64,000 nucleotides of DNA. Source: Semisulcospira habei. Taxonomy: Eukaryota > Mollusca > Gastropoda > Semisulcospiridae. Position numbers and translations under genes: made by a program. Below, in pieces: positions 9,701 through 21,181 of this stretch. Within the stretch, counting starts at the first letter, position 1. The number at the start of each line of letters is the position of its first letter. Under the pieces are notes generated by a model. It ran no database searches, was not told the origin of the DNA, and was given only the letters and a program-made list of their open reading frames with translations. The DNA lies in assembly GCA_036245525.1 (NCBI GenBank), contig BTPG01000001.1:176500164-176564163 (forward strand), written 5' to 3'.

Positions 9701-11611
9701 ATAACCAGTTATTAACCCTCCTACTGTTACCAAAAAGACCCACACATGCTCTGCCATAAACCCTACTACCTTCGCTGCAGTATTGATCATCCAACTGACA
9801 ACACTCCCTATTATGCCAGGCAAAGCATCCATTGCTTTCAAAGCCAATTTCTTAAGCAAGTCTGATATGTGTGACAACTGTTTTTTTACCCACGATTGCA
9901 AGTCTTTTAGGTCTGATGGGGCTGGACTTGGTGCTGGAGGAGGACCACCACCACCAACCCCAGGTCCCCCAGAGACAGCCATTACAACAGTACTGATAAT
10001 AAATCCAAGAGCAGTAATTAAACTCGCAATAGTGATACCCTGCTCTCTGAAAAGTGTTTTTAATCTGTCAGCCAATGTTATGTCTTTGTGAAGTATTTTC
10101 TGAATAGTTTCTCTAATCCTGTTGACCTGTGTTTTCAGTTTTCTCTTCCAATACTAATCACTTCTAATCGCCCTGATCTTTCTATCTGCAAATGATTTAA
10201 TCTGTGTTGTATTCTTTGTTTTATTTCTGTGTCATAATTCTCCTCATCTGCTGTAGCCAGTTTTTCTTTTTCTCTTTCTATTTGATTATCAAGCACACTT
10301 AGTTTGGCTACATTATTTACCATCTCACCTCTTATTGACTGCAGTGTTTTATTTAACCCCTGTAAATCCCACATGGGTAAAGGAAGGTCGTCTATTGTTT
10401 TCATTACATCACCAGTAAATGAGGTTTCTTGTTCTACATTGTTTGCTATTTCTGGCAGTCTTTTTACTTCTGTCATTTCAATTTTCTGTCCTGTTGGCAA
10501 CTCTGTTTGTGTGTCGTGAAGGGCACTAGCAACTTGTGGTGGTAACTTTTTACTACCAATACCAACACCAAGGTAACGCTGCAGTGCTGTTTCATCACCG
10601 ACTTCACCTTTAATTGTACTTAAAGCTCTAAACCTAGCAGTGTTGTTTTATGAGTTAGATACACTTTACCTCTGTCTGTATTTACAAATAACTGTCCTTT
10701 ATCATATTTAAACTGATTAGGATCTATTACATCTGGGTGCGCACCAACACTATCATAAAATGAGTTTACTTTGTCTTTTAACAGTTCATGTGATACATAC
10801 TAGAAGTATTCACCATTCCAGTCATATCTGTTGTACAGTGGAGTCCAGTTAACATGAACTCGCTTTACACGAATTTCCGGTTAACACGAACCGTTTTTGC
10901 ATTCCCGGCCGACAGCCTTCTTATTCTGTATTAAAATTTCACTGATAACATGAAATGCTTAACACAAAATTTCGCTTTACACGAAGCTGGTTTCGGTTCC
11001 CAAACAGGGCAATTTCACTATTATTCACCTGCTTAATACAAACACAGATTCCATTTACCGAAAACCAATTCACGTGTCGCTCTCGCGGTGTAGCACACGA
11101 CAAATCAGAGCGAACTCATCTGTGATTGGTTGAATAGCCTTCGGCTGTTGTAATCCATCTTCTCATTGGCTAGCGTTTCTGAACTGTATTCATGTTGTTT
11201 GCATCACTCGTGTACCAACACAACCCTTTTACCGATGTGGGATTGTACTCAGTCTGTGTTCTTTTACCTGAAGGATTGTAACTTATTATGGATTTTACCT
11301 GACAGACTTTACATTAAATATGCGAGCTGAACACGTTTCCTTGTGTTTTCCTAGCGAGCTGAAGGTATGCATATAAAGTACGACCCATACGATAATGTGC
11401 ACTTTTAACCTCGTACTCATTCACGCACACATCTCTTACACACTTTCTCCATGATCAATTTTGAGGCCATATTGGTTAACATGAAATACGTTTAACACGA
11501 AGTCATTTTCCGTGTCCCCAGAAATTCGTTTTAAGCGGACTCCGCTGTATTATCATAGTCATGCATGTCATCCATTTTAAAATCTTCATGACCAAGTCCT
11601 CCCACTGCCAT
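9677..11611 (-). pseudogene. Gene P homologue of element 1 (coiled-coil/TM protein), split by a MITE
   Basis: The ATG at 11611 follows AATAAAAGACA. The first codons are separated from the rest by the TA-flanked element 10836-11547. Further breaks lie near 10800, 10640 and 10135. The C-terminal 132 residues contain LKTLFREQGITIASLITALG (a membrane segment), a Pro-rich linker, and a C-terminal membrane segment ending LMKQVKK, as in the intact 407-residue homologue. It is a decayed copy. Confidence 0.82.
10836..11547. mobile_element. Pogo/Tigger-like MITE, 712 bp, with TA target duplication
   Basis: The ends CAGTGGAGTCC and GGACTCCGCTG form an imperfect 11-bp inverted repeat flanked by TA at 10834-10835 and 11548-11549. 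Subterminal blocks repeat the theme TTAACACGAA/TTTACACGAA. No transposase frame is seen, so it is non-autonomous. It interrupts gene P of element 1 near codon 20. Confidence 0.82.
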
Positions 11612-11653
11612 TGTCTTTTATTAATTTATTTTTTTGATTTTTGCATAATAAAA

Positions 11654-12924
11654 ATGACATCAGCTTACGAATCAAAGTTAGACCCGTACAGAAAACTACG
11701 CGAACCTCTTGGTGTTAAGGGCATTAGGCAATCAATTGTCATTACAAATAATCCAAGTACCATAGATCAAAACCAAACTCTTACTGTCAAGTTTCCAAAC
11801 CTAGGTCCCAGTGACGTTATTGTTCCTGGTACTGCACGCCTTGCTTTTAATATCGAACTTTCATCAGACACAGATGCAAACAGAACACTAGTTAACAACC
11901 TAGGCAGAGCAATTATTAGAACTATTAAAGTTAAACTTGAAGGTCAGACGATGCTGATGTGTTCCACTTCTATAAAGATCTGTGGCTCACAAGAGAAGAA
12001 CGAGAAGACCATATTTATCAAGGCACACAGTCAGATAACATTGCTAAACTTCGAATCAATTCAGGTGATAAAGTAACCACTACAGCCAAGGACGTTATTA
12101 TGGCAGAAACATATGGAACCAGATTTTACATTCCACTTGAATTTGAAATCCTAAAAGCACATTTGCCTTATTATCAAGGAGCACTGAATGACCATCTGAG
12201 TTTTGAACTAATTTTCAATGACTACTCCAAAGTTATTAAATCAACTGACACAGACGCAACATATAAGATCTCTAACATTTCCTTGGAATACGAAATTGTC
12301 ACACATGCTCATCTAGCTGCTCTCATAAAAAATCAGTACCAGTCAAAACTGCCGATTTATTATGACCATGTGATAAGACACAGTTTAATGCACAAAGACA
12401 AAAGTGATCCAATGTGGAACATCAACTTGAACACACCTGCTAGGTCACTGAAAGGCATTCTTATGTTGTTTGTTGAACCAGGAAGTCCATAAAAACGGGA
12501 TTCAGAAAATTTTTACAATCCAAAAATTACACATTTATCCTGTACATCGAAGGGTGTCCTAATCAAGTGTATGCTTCAGGAATGCAACCTTATGAGCACT
12601 ATGATGAGATCACAAAGTATTTTGCAGGTGGAAGACTTAGAGAAAAACCGGCAAACATGGCATGCAAAGATCTTCATTTGTATGATGTTTGGATTGGCCA
12701 ATACCTAACAAACAAGTATGTATGCACTTTGGCTAGACCTGCGTAGTACAGACAACAACTACCTACACGGGTCAGGTCATACTGTTAAAAATGGCAGTGA
12801 CGGAATAACAATCCAAATACAAAAAAAGGTTGAAACAGCTGGTGCCATAAATATATATTTGTATCTGATTTATGATGCCCAACTAAATATTGAAGACAGT
12901 AGACTAAGTGGACACGCGTATTAA
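11654..12924 (+). pseudogene. Putative major capsid protein homologue of element 1 (F54H12.2-like)
   Basis: The ATG at 11654 follows CATAATAAAA, the same context as in element 2. Blocks shared with the intact 427-residue protein include KLDPYRKLREPLGVK, NNPSTIDQNQTLTVKFPNLG, VNNLGRAII and YLYLIYDAQLNI. Breaks lie near 11950, 12490 and 12570-12700. F54H12.2-like proteins are widespread in animal genomes and are regarded as Polinton/adintovirus capsid proteins; the jelly-roll fold is inferred from that family. The stop is only 19 bases before the ATPase start, with no TIR between them. This is the permuted junction. Confidence 0.82.
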
Positions 12925-12943
12925 AATTATAATTAGTATTAAA

Positions 12944-13549
12944 ATGAACTTGATGACACTCAACCCACACTGTGGTTTGTTTTGTGGTGCCACAGGCTGT
13001 GGGAAAACTGAATTTGTTCTTGATGTCTTACAAACAAGATACATCCATCATTTTGAAAACATTGTGATATTCTGTCCTACGATCAAACACAACAAAGGTT
13101 ATCACAACCGTTCATTTATTTGGACAGACAACAACATTTATTTAGTCGACCCTGAGAAAAAGCTAAATGACTACCTGCAGTATTTTTACAAAGCAGTTTG
13201 AAGGACAGCCAACTTTGTTCATTGTAGATGATTGCTCAGCAGAGAAAGATATTGTTAAAAAGAGAAACACATTAGCAGAACTGGCCTTCAGTGGCAGACA
13301 CGCAAATATCAGTGTATGGATTCTCACTCAAAATATAATGCTGTACTGAAAGATTTTCGAGAGCAACTAAAGTTTATCTGTTTGTTTTACTGTAAGGATC
13401 GTGACAGCTTTGAAGACTGTCTCAGAGAAAATGATGTCATACCAAACAAACATGAACGCGACATTGTGAAAAACAAACTGACATCAACTAAGCATCTAAA
13501 GCTTATCTTAAAGACAGATCAGCCCACTGGGTATGGATTAGTAAATTAA
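12944..13549 (+). pseudogene. A32-like packaging ATPase of element 1, frameshifted
   Basis: The ATG at 12944 follows ATTAAA. The Walker A motif GATGCGKT lies near 12990-13013 and the Walker B motif TLFIVDDCS near 13213-13240. Frame changes near 13195 and 13330 break it. The C-terminus (HLKLILKTDQPTGYG) is complete. In element 2 the homologue is the outermost gene next to a TIR; here it lies head to tail behind the capsid gene. Confidence 0.85.
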
Positions 13550-13574
13550 TTTATACTTTTGTTTTGTCCATAAA

Positions 13575-13940
13575 ATGACAGACAGACAAGCGGAGCAAAA
13601 TTGGCCTATTGGTGAAATCATAGATATTACATACTACTTTAAAGATGTTAAATATGTAAACCAGCTAAAAAAAGAGACACCTAGAAATTTATTTATGGCA
13701 CCAGCAACACTGTACATGACAGGTAATATAACTTTGGGTGTTGATAATCCATTTAAACCATCAATAATACAAAAAATAACTGTTAATATTAAGACACAAA
13801 CGTTTACTGTTAATGAATATTATAGTGGCTGGTTTCAGGCAGTGTGTAATGATATAGTGAAAGAACTAAACCAATTAAATTTGTATTTTTCCAGTGTTAC
13901 AGTTAATAAAATGGTATTACGCATGCAGTGCCTGCGTTAA
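13575..13940 (+). CDS. Gene X homologue of element 1, intact small protein
   Basis: 121 residues with the ATG after CATAAA. It has the same position as gene X of element 2 (between ATPase and PolB) and the same N-terminal theme (QNWPIG, DIT, then a run of hydrophobic/aromatic residues), but is otherwise diverged. No known domain, signal or membrane segment is recognised. Its conserved place suggests a role with replication or packaging; that is inference only. Confidence 0.65.
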   Translation: MTDRQAEQNWPIGEIIDITYYFKDVKYVNQLKKETPRNLFMAPATLYMTGNITLGVDNPFKPSIIQKITVNIKTQTFTVNEYYSGWFQAVCNDIVKELNQLNLYFSSVTVNKMVLRMQCLR

Positions 13941-13975
13941 TATTTTTTATTTAATATTTTGTCAGACAAATAAAA

Positions 13976-14288
13976 ATGACGGACAATGCACAAAGCCATG
14001 GCTTACGTAATGTGTTTCACACAACAGACTTGCCTATATCAAACACTTACAATGTTTATGAATCGATAGAAAACTCTTTTTCTGTCATACAAGATAATCT
14101 TCTTACATGCAGTGTACAGATTCAGGTTGTTGCTAAAATAGAATTTAACAGGGTAGATGGTGAAGTCATTGTATTGTATATATCAACAAGACAACACAGA
14201 GTCAGTTCAAAAGGGGAACCGGGGCTAGAAAAAGTGTTTAGAGAAAGATTGTTGCCTGACTTTCTAGAAGCAATTGACAAAGCAAAAA
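13976..14288 (+). pseudogene. DNA polymerase B, N-terminal fragment of element 1
   Basis: About 104 codons start at the ATG at 13976 after AAATAAAA. They match the start of PolB in element 2 (NVFHTTDLPI, NVYESIE, VVAKIEF, TRQH, EKVFRERLLPDF). The homology ends abruptly at 14288, where the sequence becomes the antisense of gene D. All exonuclease and polymerase domains are missing. Confidence 0.82.
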
Positions 14289-14601
14289 TGAACCCAATTC
14301 GCTACTTAGGCTGTCAGTATCTACTTCAAAAAAGTGACTCACTGCTTTTGTGTATAGACAGACAAGAGATCGACTCAGATCATCAGTCATTAGTGAAGCG
14401 ATGTGATTTTCATATTTGGAGTGTAGCTTGATTAACTCGTCGGCTGAGAGTGATTCTATATCTTTTGTTGTATACTGTTTTCCGAGATAAGCTTTTGATT
14501 TGCCTGAAACAACAACAGAGATAAGACGTTCCTTTTCGAGCTAATTTCTTTATTCTCTAACGAGTTTATTCGCTCAGCAGAAGAAGCTTTTCTTGATTCA
14601 T
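14289..14601 (-). pseudogene. Gene D, N-terminal fragment of element 1
   Basis: On the minus strand the ATG at 14601 follows ATTATAAA and opens MNQEKLLLL, as gene D of element 2 does. Downstream blocks (LGKQYTTKDIESLSADEL, KYENHIASLMT, LYTKAVSHF) also match. There is at least one frameshift, near 14530-14580. The fragment ends at 14289 against the truncated PolB, giving a head-to-head deletion junction. This gene lies 0.5 kb from the right TIR. Confidence 0.78.
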
Positions 14602-15088
14602 TTTATAATGTAATTTTAAAAAAGTAAAACAAACTTTATGAACAAATTTGTTCCTTTGGTAGTTAATATGGTTTTGAGTATATTAAGCCGACCTGTGAAA
14701 CCTCTTGGTAATTGTCGGCTTTCCTTTCAAAGAAGCATACTGTCCCCTGTTGAGTGTATTAAGCTGATCTTTGCCACCTCTCAGTGATTGAAAAGGCAAT
14801 AGGCTTTTGTTGGCCCACCTTTTCAAAACCTCAACCACGTGGCAACTTATTTATAAAAGCGTGCCGCATTGACTAAAAGGGAATGTGTCCCCCTAGCATA
14901 AATTGAATAGAAGGGTGACAAAGCTATGATCGCCTCACAAAAGTGCATTCAACTGTGGTGTGTGGCAAAGATTAGGCTACACAGGCATCTGATTAGCACC
15001 ACCATACTGTTTACTAGAAAAGCATAGTTTTTTAAGTGTGTTATCAGGTGCCTGTATAGTATGTATAAGTTTGTTTTTGAAAAATCAA
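14602..15088. other. Right subterminal region of element 1
   Basis: I see no gene. There is an imperfect duplication of a TGAGTATATTAAGCCGACCT-like block at about 14676 and 14752, a CCACGTGG palindrome near 14838, and an AT-rich stretch next to gene D. It is probably terminal replication or promoter DNA of the element. Confidence 0.5.
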
Positions 15089-15390
15089 TTCCTCAGAAAC
15101 CAGTCAGGTAATGATTTCACCACGCATGTCTTGTTGACTGTACCACTGACTTAAAACAGGGTGAGGTAATAGCATAGATACACTGTCTTTTAAATCAGGT
15201 GTTTCTCTCTGTAAGGTAGCTAATCAGACTTGTCAATGCGACAGTGTTGTCCTTTATCCAATCCTATTTACTTGTACCGGGTTCACAATTCTGATAATAG
15301 AATATAAGGGAGTGCTCAGGCATATCTCGGGGTCCTTTTTTTTCGATTTGGTGCATACGAGGTAATTGCTTGTGTATATTTAAGGGTGCT
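15089..15390 (-). repeat. Right terminal inverted repeat of element 1
   Basis: Reverse complement of 2937-3238, ending TTTAAGGGTGCT with CT as the last two bases. Host DNA follows from 15391. Confidence 0.9.
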
Positions 15391-15604
15391 AATGCAAAAT
15401 GCTTTCAGCTCTGGAGAATTTTGTCAATACCATTGTGGCATGGTGAATATCTTATTTTCGCCGTGCATATTTTAATTCAGTGCAGATGGGTCATGTTCTT
15501 TCATGCTCAGATAAAGCCAGTCCCAGCCAGAGTGTTACCTGCTAGCAACGGGCAGCGTGCACGTACAAAGTAACCCTGCGGCCGCGGACATATGAGCTAA
15601 TTAA

Positions 15605-15854
15605 GAGAGATGGATAAATGGAGAGAATAAAAGATATTATTAACACAATGGCTGAGTTAACCCCTGTTGGTATTTACTATGTGAGGGTACATAAAATGGT
15701 GACTGTTCAAAAAGCAATGTTTTAGGGGTAAATTCTGACGGTATTTACTCTGTGCGGGATACATGGATGATGAGGGTTCAAAAAGTAATAATTTAGGGGT
15801 TAACTCAGTCATTGTGTTAATGCTGCTTTTATTCTCTCCATTTATCCATCTCTC
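15605..15854. mobile_element. Foldback MITE, 250 bp, with two internal tandem units
   Basis: Arms of about 60 bp start GAGAGATGGATAAATGGAGA at 15605 and end with its complement at 15854. Between them are two diverged units of about 68 bp, each with GGTATTTACT, a GTTCAAAAAG core and TTTAGGGG (about 15669-15737 and 15740-15805). It has no coding capacity. I cannot define a target duplication. Confidence 0.72.
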
Positions 15855-16099
15855 CTTCAAGGTCAAGGTCGAGGCTACATGTTTTGGGGTTGCTATTGTT
15901 GTAAATCACTTGGCAAAATGTCTTTGAAAACACTAGGCCAATCTGATCCATGTTTGACATGATGATAGTTCATTTAGTAAACAAGAAAGACAAAGCCCTT
16001 ATAGCTCACCTGTATGACCGAAGCACATTTGTGTGACCTTTGTGACAATAAGAAAAGAGCTGGCATCTGCACCAGCGAAATCCAGTTTTGTCAAAATGT
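15855..16099. other. Host flank, nothing recognised
   Basis: No gene or defined element is seen. One TCAAGGTCAAGGTCG motif occurs near 15857-15870. Confidence 0.5.
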
Positions 16100-17110
16100 A
16101 AGCATTTTGCGCACATCTGTCAAACCCCCGTGACCCTTGACCTATGCGATGAAATTAGTATGCATAAAAATGTCTTGCCATCAGCGAACTTCATGTCAAA
16201 TTTGATTGAAAAGTTTGCAAAAAAACTTTGATAAATACTACAATTCTAACACAAATGGCATTTTTCACACATTTACAGACCTCTTATGACCCTTGACCTT
16301 TCTGAGGGGTCATCCAAATAATTATACATAGATCGGTCTTACCAACAGGTATCTCTGTACCAAGTTTGGGTTTAAAGTTGAAAATAGTATTTGAGAAGAA
16401 AACTTATTTTGGTGTCAAAATATGGCTTTTTTAATCCTATTTTTGGATCATCCCATCTCCCTTGACCTTTATCATCAGCTACGTTTGTGCCAAATTTGAT
16501 TGAAAACTTTACAAAAATGTTGATAAAAACTACAATTCTATCAAAAATTGGCATTTTACACGCATTTGCCGTCCTCTTGTGACCTTTGACCATTCTGAGG
16601 GGTCATCCAAATTAGTATGCATAGATAGGTCTTACCATCAGGTATCTTTGAACCAAGTTTGGGTTTGAAAATGCGAAAGTATTTGAGGAAAAAACAAACC
16701 ATCTTTTGTCAAAATATGGCTATTTTTCACCGATTTCCTGATCTCTTGTGACCCTTGACCTTTCCGATGTATCAACCAAATTAGTATGCGTAGGAAGGTC
16801 TTACCATTAGGTATCTTTGTACCAAGTTTGGATTTGAAGTTGTGAATAGTATTTGAGAAAAAAATAAATTTTGTCAAAATATGACTATTTTTTACCTATT
16901 TCCTCATCCCCAGTGACCTTGCCCTTTGAGAGAGGTCACACAAATTGGTATGTTGAGAAGATCTTGCCACAAAGTATCCTAGGGCCAAGTTTGAAGACTG
17001 TGGTTTGAATAGTCTCCGCGAAAATGCCAACGTTAAAGCCCGGTTTACCAAAGACGACGGACGACTACTGGCCCAGAACATAGACTCACTTTTGCTTCGC
17101 ACGTGAGTCA
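16100..17110. repeat. Dispersed complex repeat family (GACCTTTGACC / ACCAAGTTTGGGTTT)
   Basis: At least four diverged units recur at roughly 165 or 300-bp spacing. Each has CTTGTGACCCTTGACCTTT, GGGGTCATCCAAATTAGTAT, GGTATCTTTGTACCAAGTTT and TATTTGAGAAAAAA in order. The same units appear in inverse orientation at 38590-39090, 40560-41420 and 58300-59110. There is no coding potential. Confidence 0.8.
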
Positions 17111-17261
17111 AAAAGCGCAAAGTCACGAACACAGCAGCGATATTTGTTGCAATATGTCTGTAAACGCATGATATATTTGTTCCGAATTTTAAATTTATAT
17201 TATTTATTAATTATCAGGAAGAACATTTATTGTAATGAACAATGTGCGTGAGGGTGCGGTT

Positions 17262-17337
17262 CGGCGGGGGGGGCGGGGGGGGGGGGGAGTGCGGGGGATG
17301 GGGTGCGGGCGTTTGAGGGGGGGGGGGGGGGGGTGTT
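17262..17337 (+). repeat. G-run cluster with quadruplex potential
   Basis: Multiple G tracts of 5-17 bases separated by short spacers. A second G tract of about 20 bases lies at 18342-18362. Simple sequence, not coding. Confidence 0.75.
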
Positions 17338-19698
17338 GAGGAGGACTGGGACTGCGGGACTAGATGTTCATGATGGACGGACTCAGTTTTCACCGGTCTT
17401 CTTAAACTGGCCGGACTCAGGAAGGTTTCTAACTCAGACTTTACAGTGTGGTCACAGACGTTTCCCATTACGCTATTGCATCAGCAACGTATAGCGCAGG
17501 GGGTGGGGGGCTGTTTAAAAACGCATAGGATACCAGCTCCGCTATGCGCTTAACAGTCATCTACCTTTCACAAATCTACTCGAAACTGAATGACATTTTG
17601 AGCCCCAGAACGTATTGAGTACTTCTTCACTGTTGATGACTATTTAGGGTATACTCAGTCGTTCTGATCTAGCTAGAGTCACGGTCTTTGACCCAGTCTC
17701 AATTGTCAGTTTTGCCATCAGAATTTATTCTCAGGATGCACACAGAAACAGCAAAAGCAGACAAGTTACCAATTTGACTCTTGTGGTACGCGTGCCTCAT
17801 CAAATGTGCGAGAGGGAAAAAAAAAAAAAAAAAAAAAAAAAAGTGAAACAAACGGAGTGGCAAATAGGTACACCGAACATGAACAAACAAACATAACGTG
17901 CTATACGCACGGTGTTACACACTCACAAACTGCAAGATTTACAAGAAGATGATGAAAAAGACTATTAAAATCCTTTCTGCTGGAGACAGTATAGCCTCAC
18001 ACATAATAAATATACGAGTTTGTCTCTCAATTTTTATTAGAGAAAAAAACAATTTTGTCAAAATATGGTGTGTTTTTGTTTAGTATTCACGGTAATTGGA
18101 TATAATCGAAGGAAAAAAGTGTTACGTAAACTGCTCCGTTCTTATTTTGTTCAGTTTGAAAACATGGCGGCCATTTCGAAGCGCGGGTCAGTATGAGAAA
18201 ACGCACAACAGCCGGTAGGTAACCGAAGACTTGTTCTGTTGTTTGCATTGTGTCTGTCGACGAACTTCAACGTTGTGGTACACCTGTTCGTCTTTTCCCC
18301 CCTAACCCAACCGTAATCCGAGTCTGGGAGATTTTGATTTAATGAGGGGGGGGGGGGGGGGGCATTCCCGCCCACCAGGCCTTCAAATTCGCGGAAACCA
18401 GATTGTGCTGCTGCACCCAACAACTCTGTACACAAGCAAAACGTAAACTGATTGCGCGTACGCTATCTACCATACAAAATATGCCACGCGATGAAAAACA
18501 CGTCGACACTCGCTGTCTTCCACACAGTGGTGTTAATCAGTGCACTAAGAACTTCACTAATGACATCTTTGGAAAGAGAAGACAAATCTTATCACAATGT
18601 AAAATATTTTCTTTCATGAAAGTCAAATTATTTGCATTCGGAGGGTTGACACTGAAACAGATACAATTTTAAAAAAAAATACCTTTCAGTGTTTCGGTGA
18701 ATTAATAACAGAACACAACTAGATTTAATTATTTTTAGGTTTATCAGTTTCATCAGACTTAGTGGTATGTTGGGTCCCAACAGTGGTAGTGTTGGGCCCC
18801 AACCCCGTGGTCGACCCAACCTCGGCCAGAATGACACCTATCTATCTATCTATCTATATCCCGTAGTCTTGCCGACCGTTGGGGCACCACTGATGACTTG
18901 GCAACCAGCTCCCTCCAATCCTCTCTGTTCTCTGCCATTCTCAGAATGGCAGAATGACATATAATGCTCAAAAATAGTAAAGTACATTAACTTACAGCAG
19001 ACGATCTTTTCAACCGGAACAGGAAACATTCATCCTGTCAATCAAAGCCTGGCTAACGCTCTGCAGTTATCTACATTCGCCTCTTCTGCAACACCGGAAG
19101 TAAACAAGTCTAAAGCCCACACAACAAGTAAGTGCGAAACTATACCACAGACTAAAATATCATCACTCTTATTATTTCGTTTCGTTTATTGCAGCAGCAG
19201 CCCACCTGCCCCCAACAGTATCCAGCTTGTAACCCATTTTTATGATAGTACTCTCTCTTTTAGTCATAACAATTCTTGTCCAGCCCATCGGATGTGCACA
19301 TAGGTTATTGCTCTTAGAATTACCACTCGACAAGAAGAAAAGAAACATGCTTGACGAATAAGTGTCATATGTAGTCAGTATTTTGACTCGGCGTAATAGA
19401 AAGATAAAGAAGTATGTGTAACTTGATGTTCCAGTATTAGACGTTCTGTGAGTGCTGCTGAGAAATTCAGAAAGTGATGATTGGAGAAGTACAGCTAGGG
19501 AAATGTGCACAAAAAGTTGGCATTATATATATGTGAAGAAGTTACAACATCAAAGCATATTATTATTGAAGTATTTTCTCTGCAGTGTTATATAATTTTT
19601 CTGTTCGCATGTTTGCTTGCTGGCCAACTTCAAATTTTTGAAGACTCCATGTTGGGATACAGTATCCTTGTTCACCGTTTTCCAACCACAGGTCTTCA
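17338..19698. other. Host flank with low-complexity sequence, no gene seen
   Basis: An A-run lies at about 17817-17842 and a (TATC)n microsatellite at about 18838-18857. Short open frames are not supported by any recognised domain or splice pattern. An ATGGCGGCC near 18163 closes after nine codons and is not accepted as an exon. Confidence 0.5.
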
Positions 19699-20159
19699 GG
19701 TCACGGTATACATTTAAATTGGGAAGTTGAGGCAGTAAGAGGTCCCGTGTTTTTAAAAATAATTTTTGCCTTGTTTGAAAATTTGCAGTTGGGCTGAATG
19801 TGGGAATTTGCTGGAAATTTGTGGTTAGCTGAGAGGAGACATGTTTGGTGCTTTGATTCATACCATCCTGAGCTTATCCAGTGGACATTTGTGGGCCTAT
19901 GTTGAGTTGCCTTTTGACGTAGTGATTTGAGGGGCACGCTGATTTCAGCAGTGCTGGGGTGTGGGGTTGGTAAGGAACCAGTTTCATAGCCAAGAAATGA
20001 GACGGGTCATGTGCTGTTTTTTTTTTGTATTTTGTGCATGGCAAATGTGCAGCTGGTGGGCGGTAGTGTTTTTTAGGGAATTGAACAATTAGGGGATGAC
20101 TAGGACTGACTAAGGCTAAGAGACTGGACAGTACGGAAACAGCACTGTGGTCCGTGGCC
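19699..20159 (+). repeat. 460-bp dispersed repeat, copy 1
   Basis: Nearly identical, in the same orientation, to 37897-38358. It starts GTCACGGTATACATTTAAAT and ends GGTCCGTGGCC. The two copies lie about 0.66 and 0.96 kb outside the ends of element 2. Flanking sequences differ, so it is a dispersed repeat and not part of the Polinton target duplication. Confidence 0.88.
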
Positions 20160-20813
20160 TGTCAGGTGCACCACATGCCATATGTGACATAGACCGGAAT
20201 TCGGAAACTGGTTTAGTGTAACCAGATCAATGAGTTTGAATGGTTGCAGTTGGAAAAGTAAGAAAATCATGAAAAATTTGAAATTTTGCCAAAAAATCGC
20301 TGTCCATGCAGTTTTATAGGCGTTTTGGCATGTTTTGCGTGGCAACACCCTGTTTACCTGCACTGTGAGCTAGGTTTAGTGTGTTTGCTCATTTATTTTT
20401 TGTCTTATAGGTAGTCATCAGTCTTTCTTTCGACCATGAGCTGTGACCTTTGACCTTGACCTTGAAAGGGGTGGGGTTTGGGGTGTTCAGTTTGATAAAT
20501 GCGTTAAAAAAATTCACTCTTTCAGTTATTGAAGTTGTGTGGGGTGGGTGTAGGGTGGGGTGGGTAGGGGTTTGGGTTGGGGGAGGGGGGGGGGGTTGGG
20601 GGCTTAAGGTCAAAGGTTAAGATAAAAACTACAATGAAACATTGTTAGCATGTGCATTTCATCAGACAGCTGACCTCAGAGTGAAATAAGCGGCCAAAAT
20701 AATGTGACCTGCAGAAGTGTTATTTTGCATGGTACTGCTACACTGGTTGCATCTGAGGTGTCATTCTGCTGTAATTGTCATGAGGCATGTCTCTGGTGTC
20801 TATTCTAAGCCAA
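20160..20813. other. Left host flank of element 2, with AGGTCA half-sites
   Basis: No gene is seen. Three AGGTCA half-sites lie on the minus strand at 20444-20449, 20451-20456 and 20457-20462 (DR1 plus DR0 spacing), as a nuclear receptor element would have. A G-rich stretch is at about 20540-20600. A target duplication, ACACAAG, begins at 20814. Confidence 0.45.
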
Positions 20814-20818
20814 ACACA

Positions 20819-21134
20819 AGAGAAAGTATATAGGAGAATACAACGACACCCATTTAAGAAACAATTGATTTATTTAATCCTTTCCGTAAATAAACAAACG
20901 CACTTGACCAAATTCATTTAACAGATTTATCTGCCCAGTCAGGTCCCCCAACCCCTTGGAAACAAAAGGCTAGTTAAAATATCTTCCCGAGAAATACACA
21001 CCACCCACCCACCCCCCCACACACACACCCCCACACCCCACCACTCAATGCTGTCAGAGTTGGCCTTCCTGAGAAATAGTGTCTACTTCCTGTTCATACC
21101 ACCATTGTAAACAATAGTCTTCTATGCCCAAATA

Positions 21135-21181
<47 letters not shown>

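Larger units (their letters stand above)
2937..15390. mobile_element. Polinton/Maverick element 1 (degraded, circularly permuted gene order)
   Basis: Inverted repeats of about 302 bp lie at 2937-3238 and 15089-15390 and begin AG[T/C]ACCCTTAAATATAC. On the minus strand the contents read: partial D, partial PolB, X, ATPase, capsid, P, V, A, B, C. All are recognisable homologues of genes in element 2, but most carry frameshifts. D is joined to the first ~104 codons of PolB, so integrase, E, F, G and most of PolB have been deleted. Three later insertions sit inside: LINE copy 2, an (AATC)n-tailed retroelement and a Tigger-like MITE. The TIR sequence differs from that of element 2. The right flank begins at 15391. 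No target-site duplication can be shown, because a LINE occupies the left flank. Confidence 0.85.

Noticed and set aside
18150..18230. ATGGCGGCC near 18163 as a host first exon
   Set aside because: The frame closes after nine codons and no good splice donor falls inside it.
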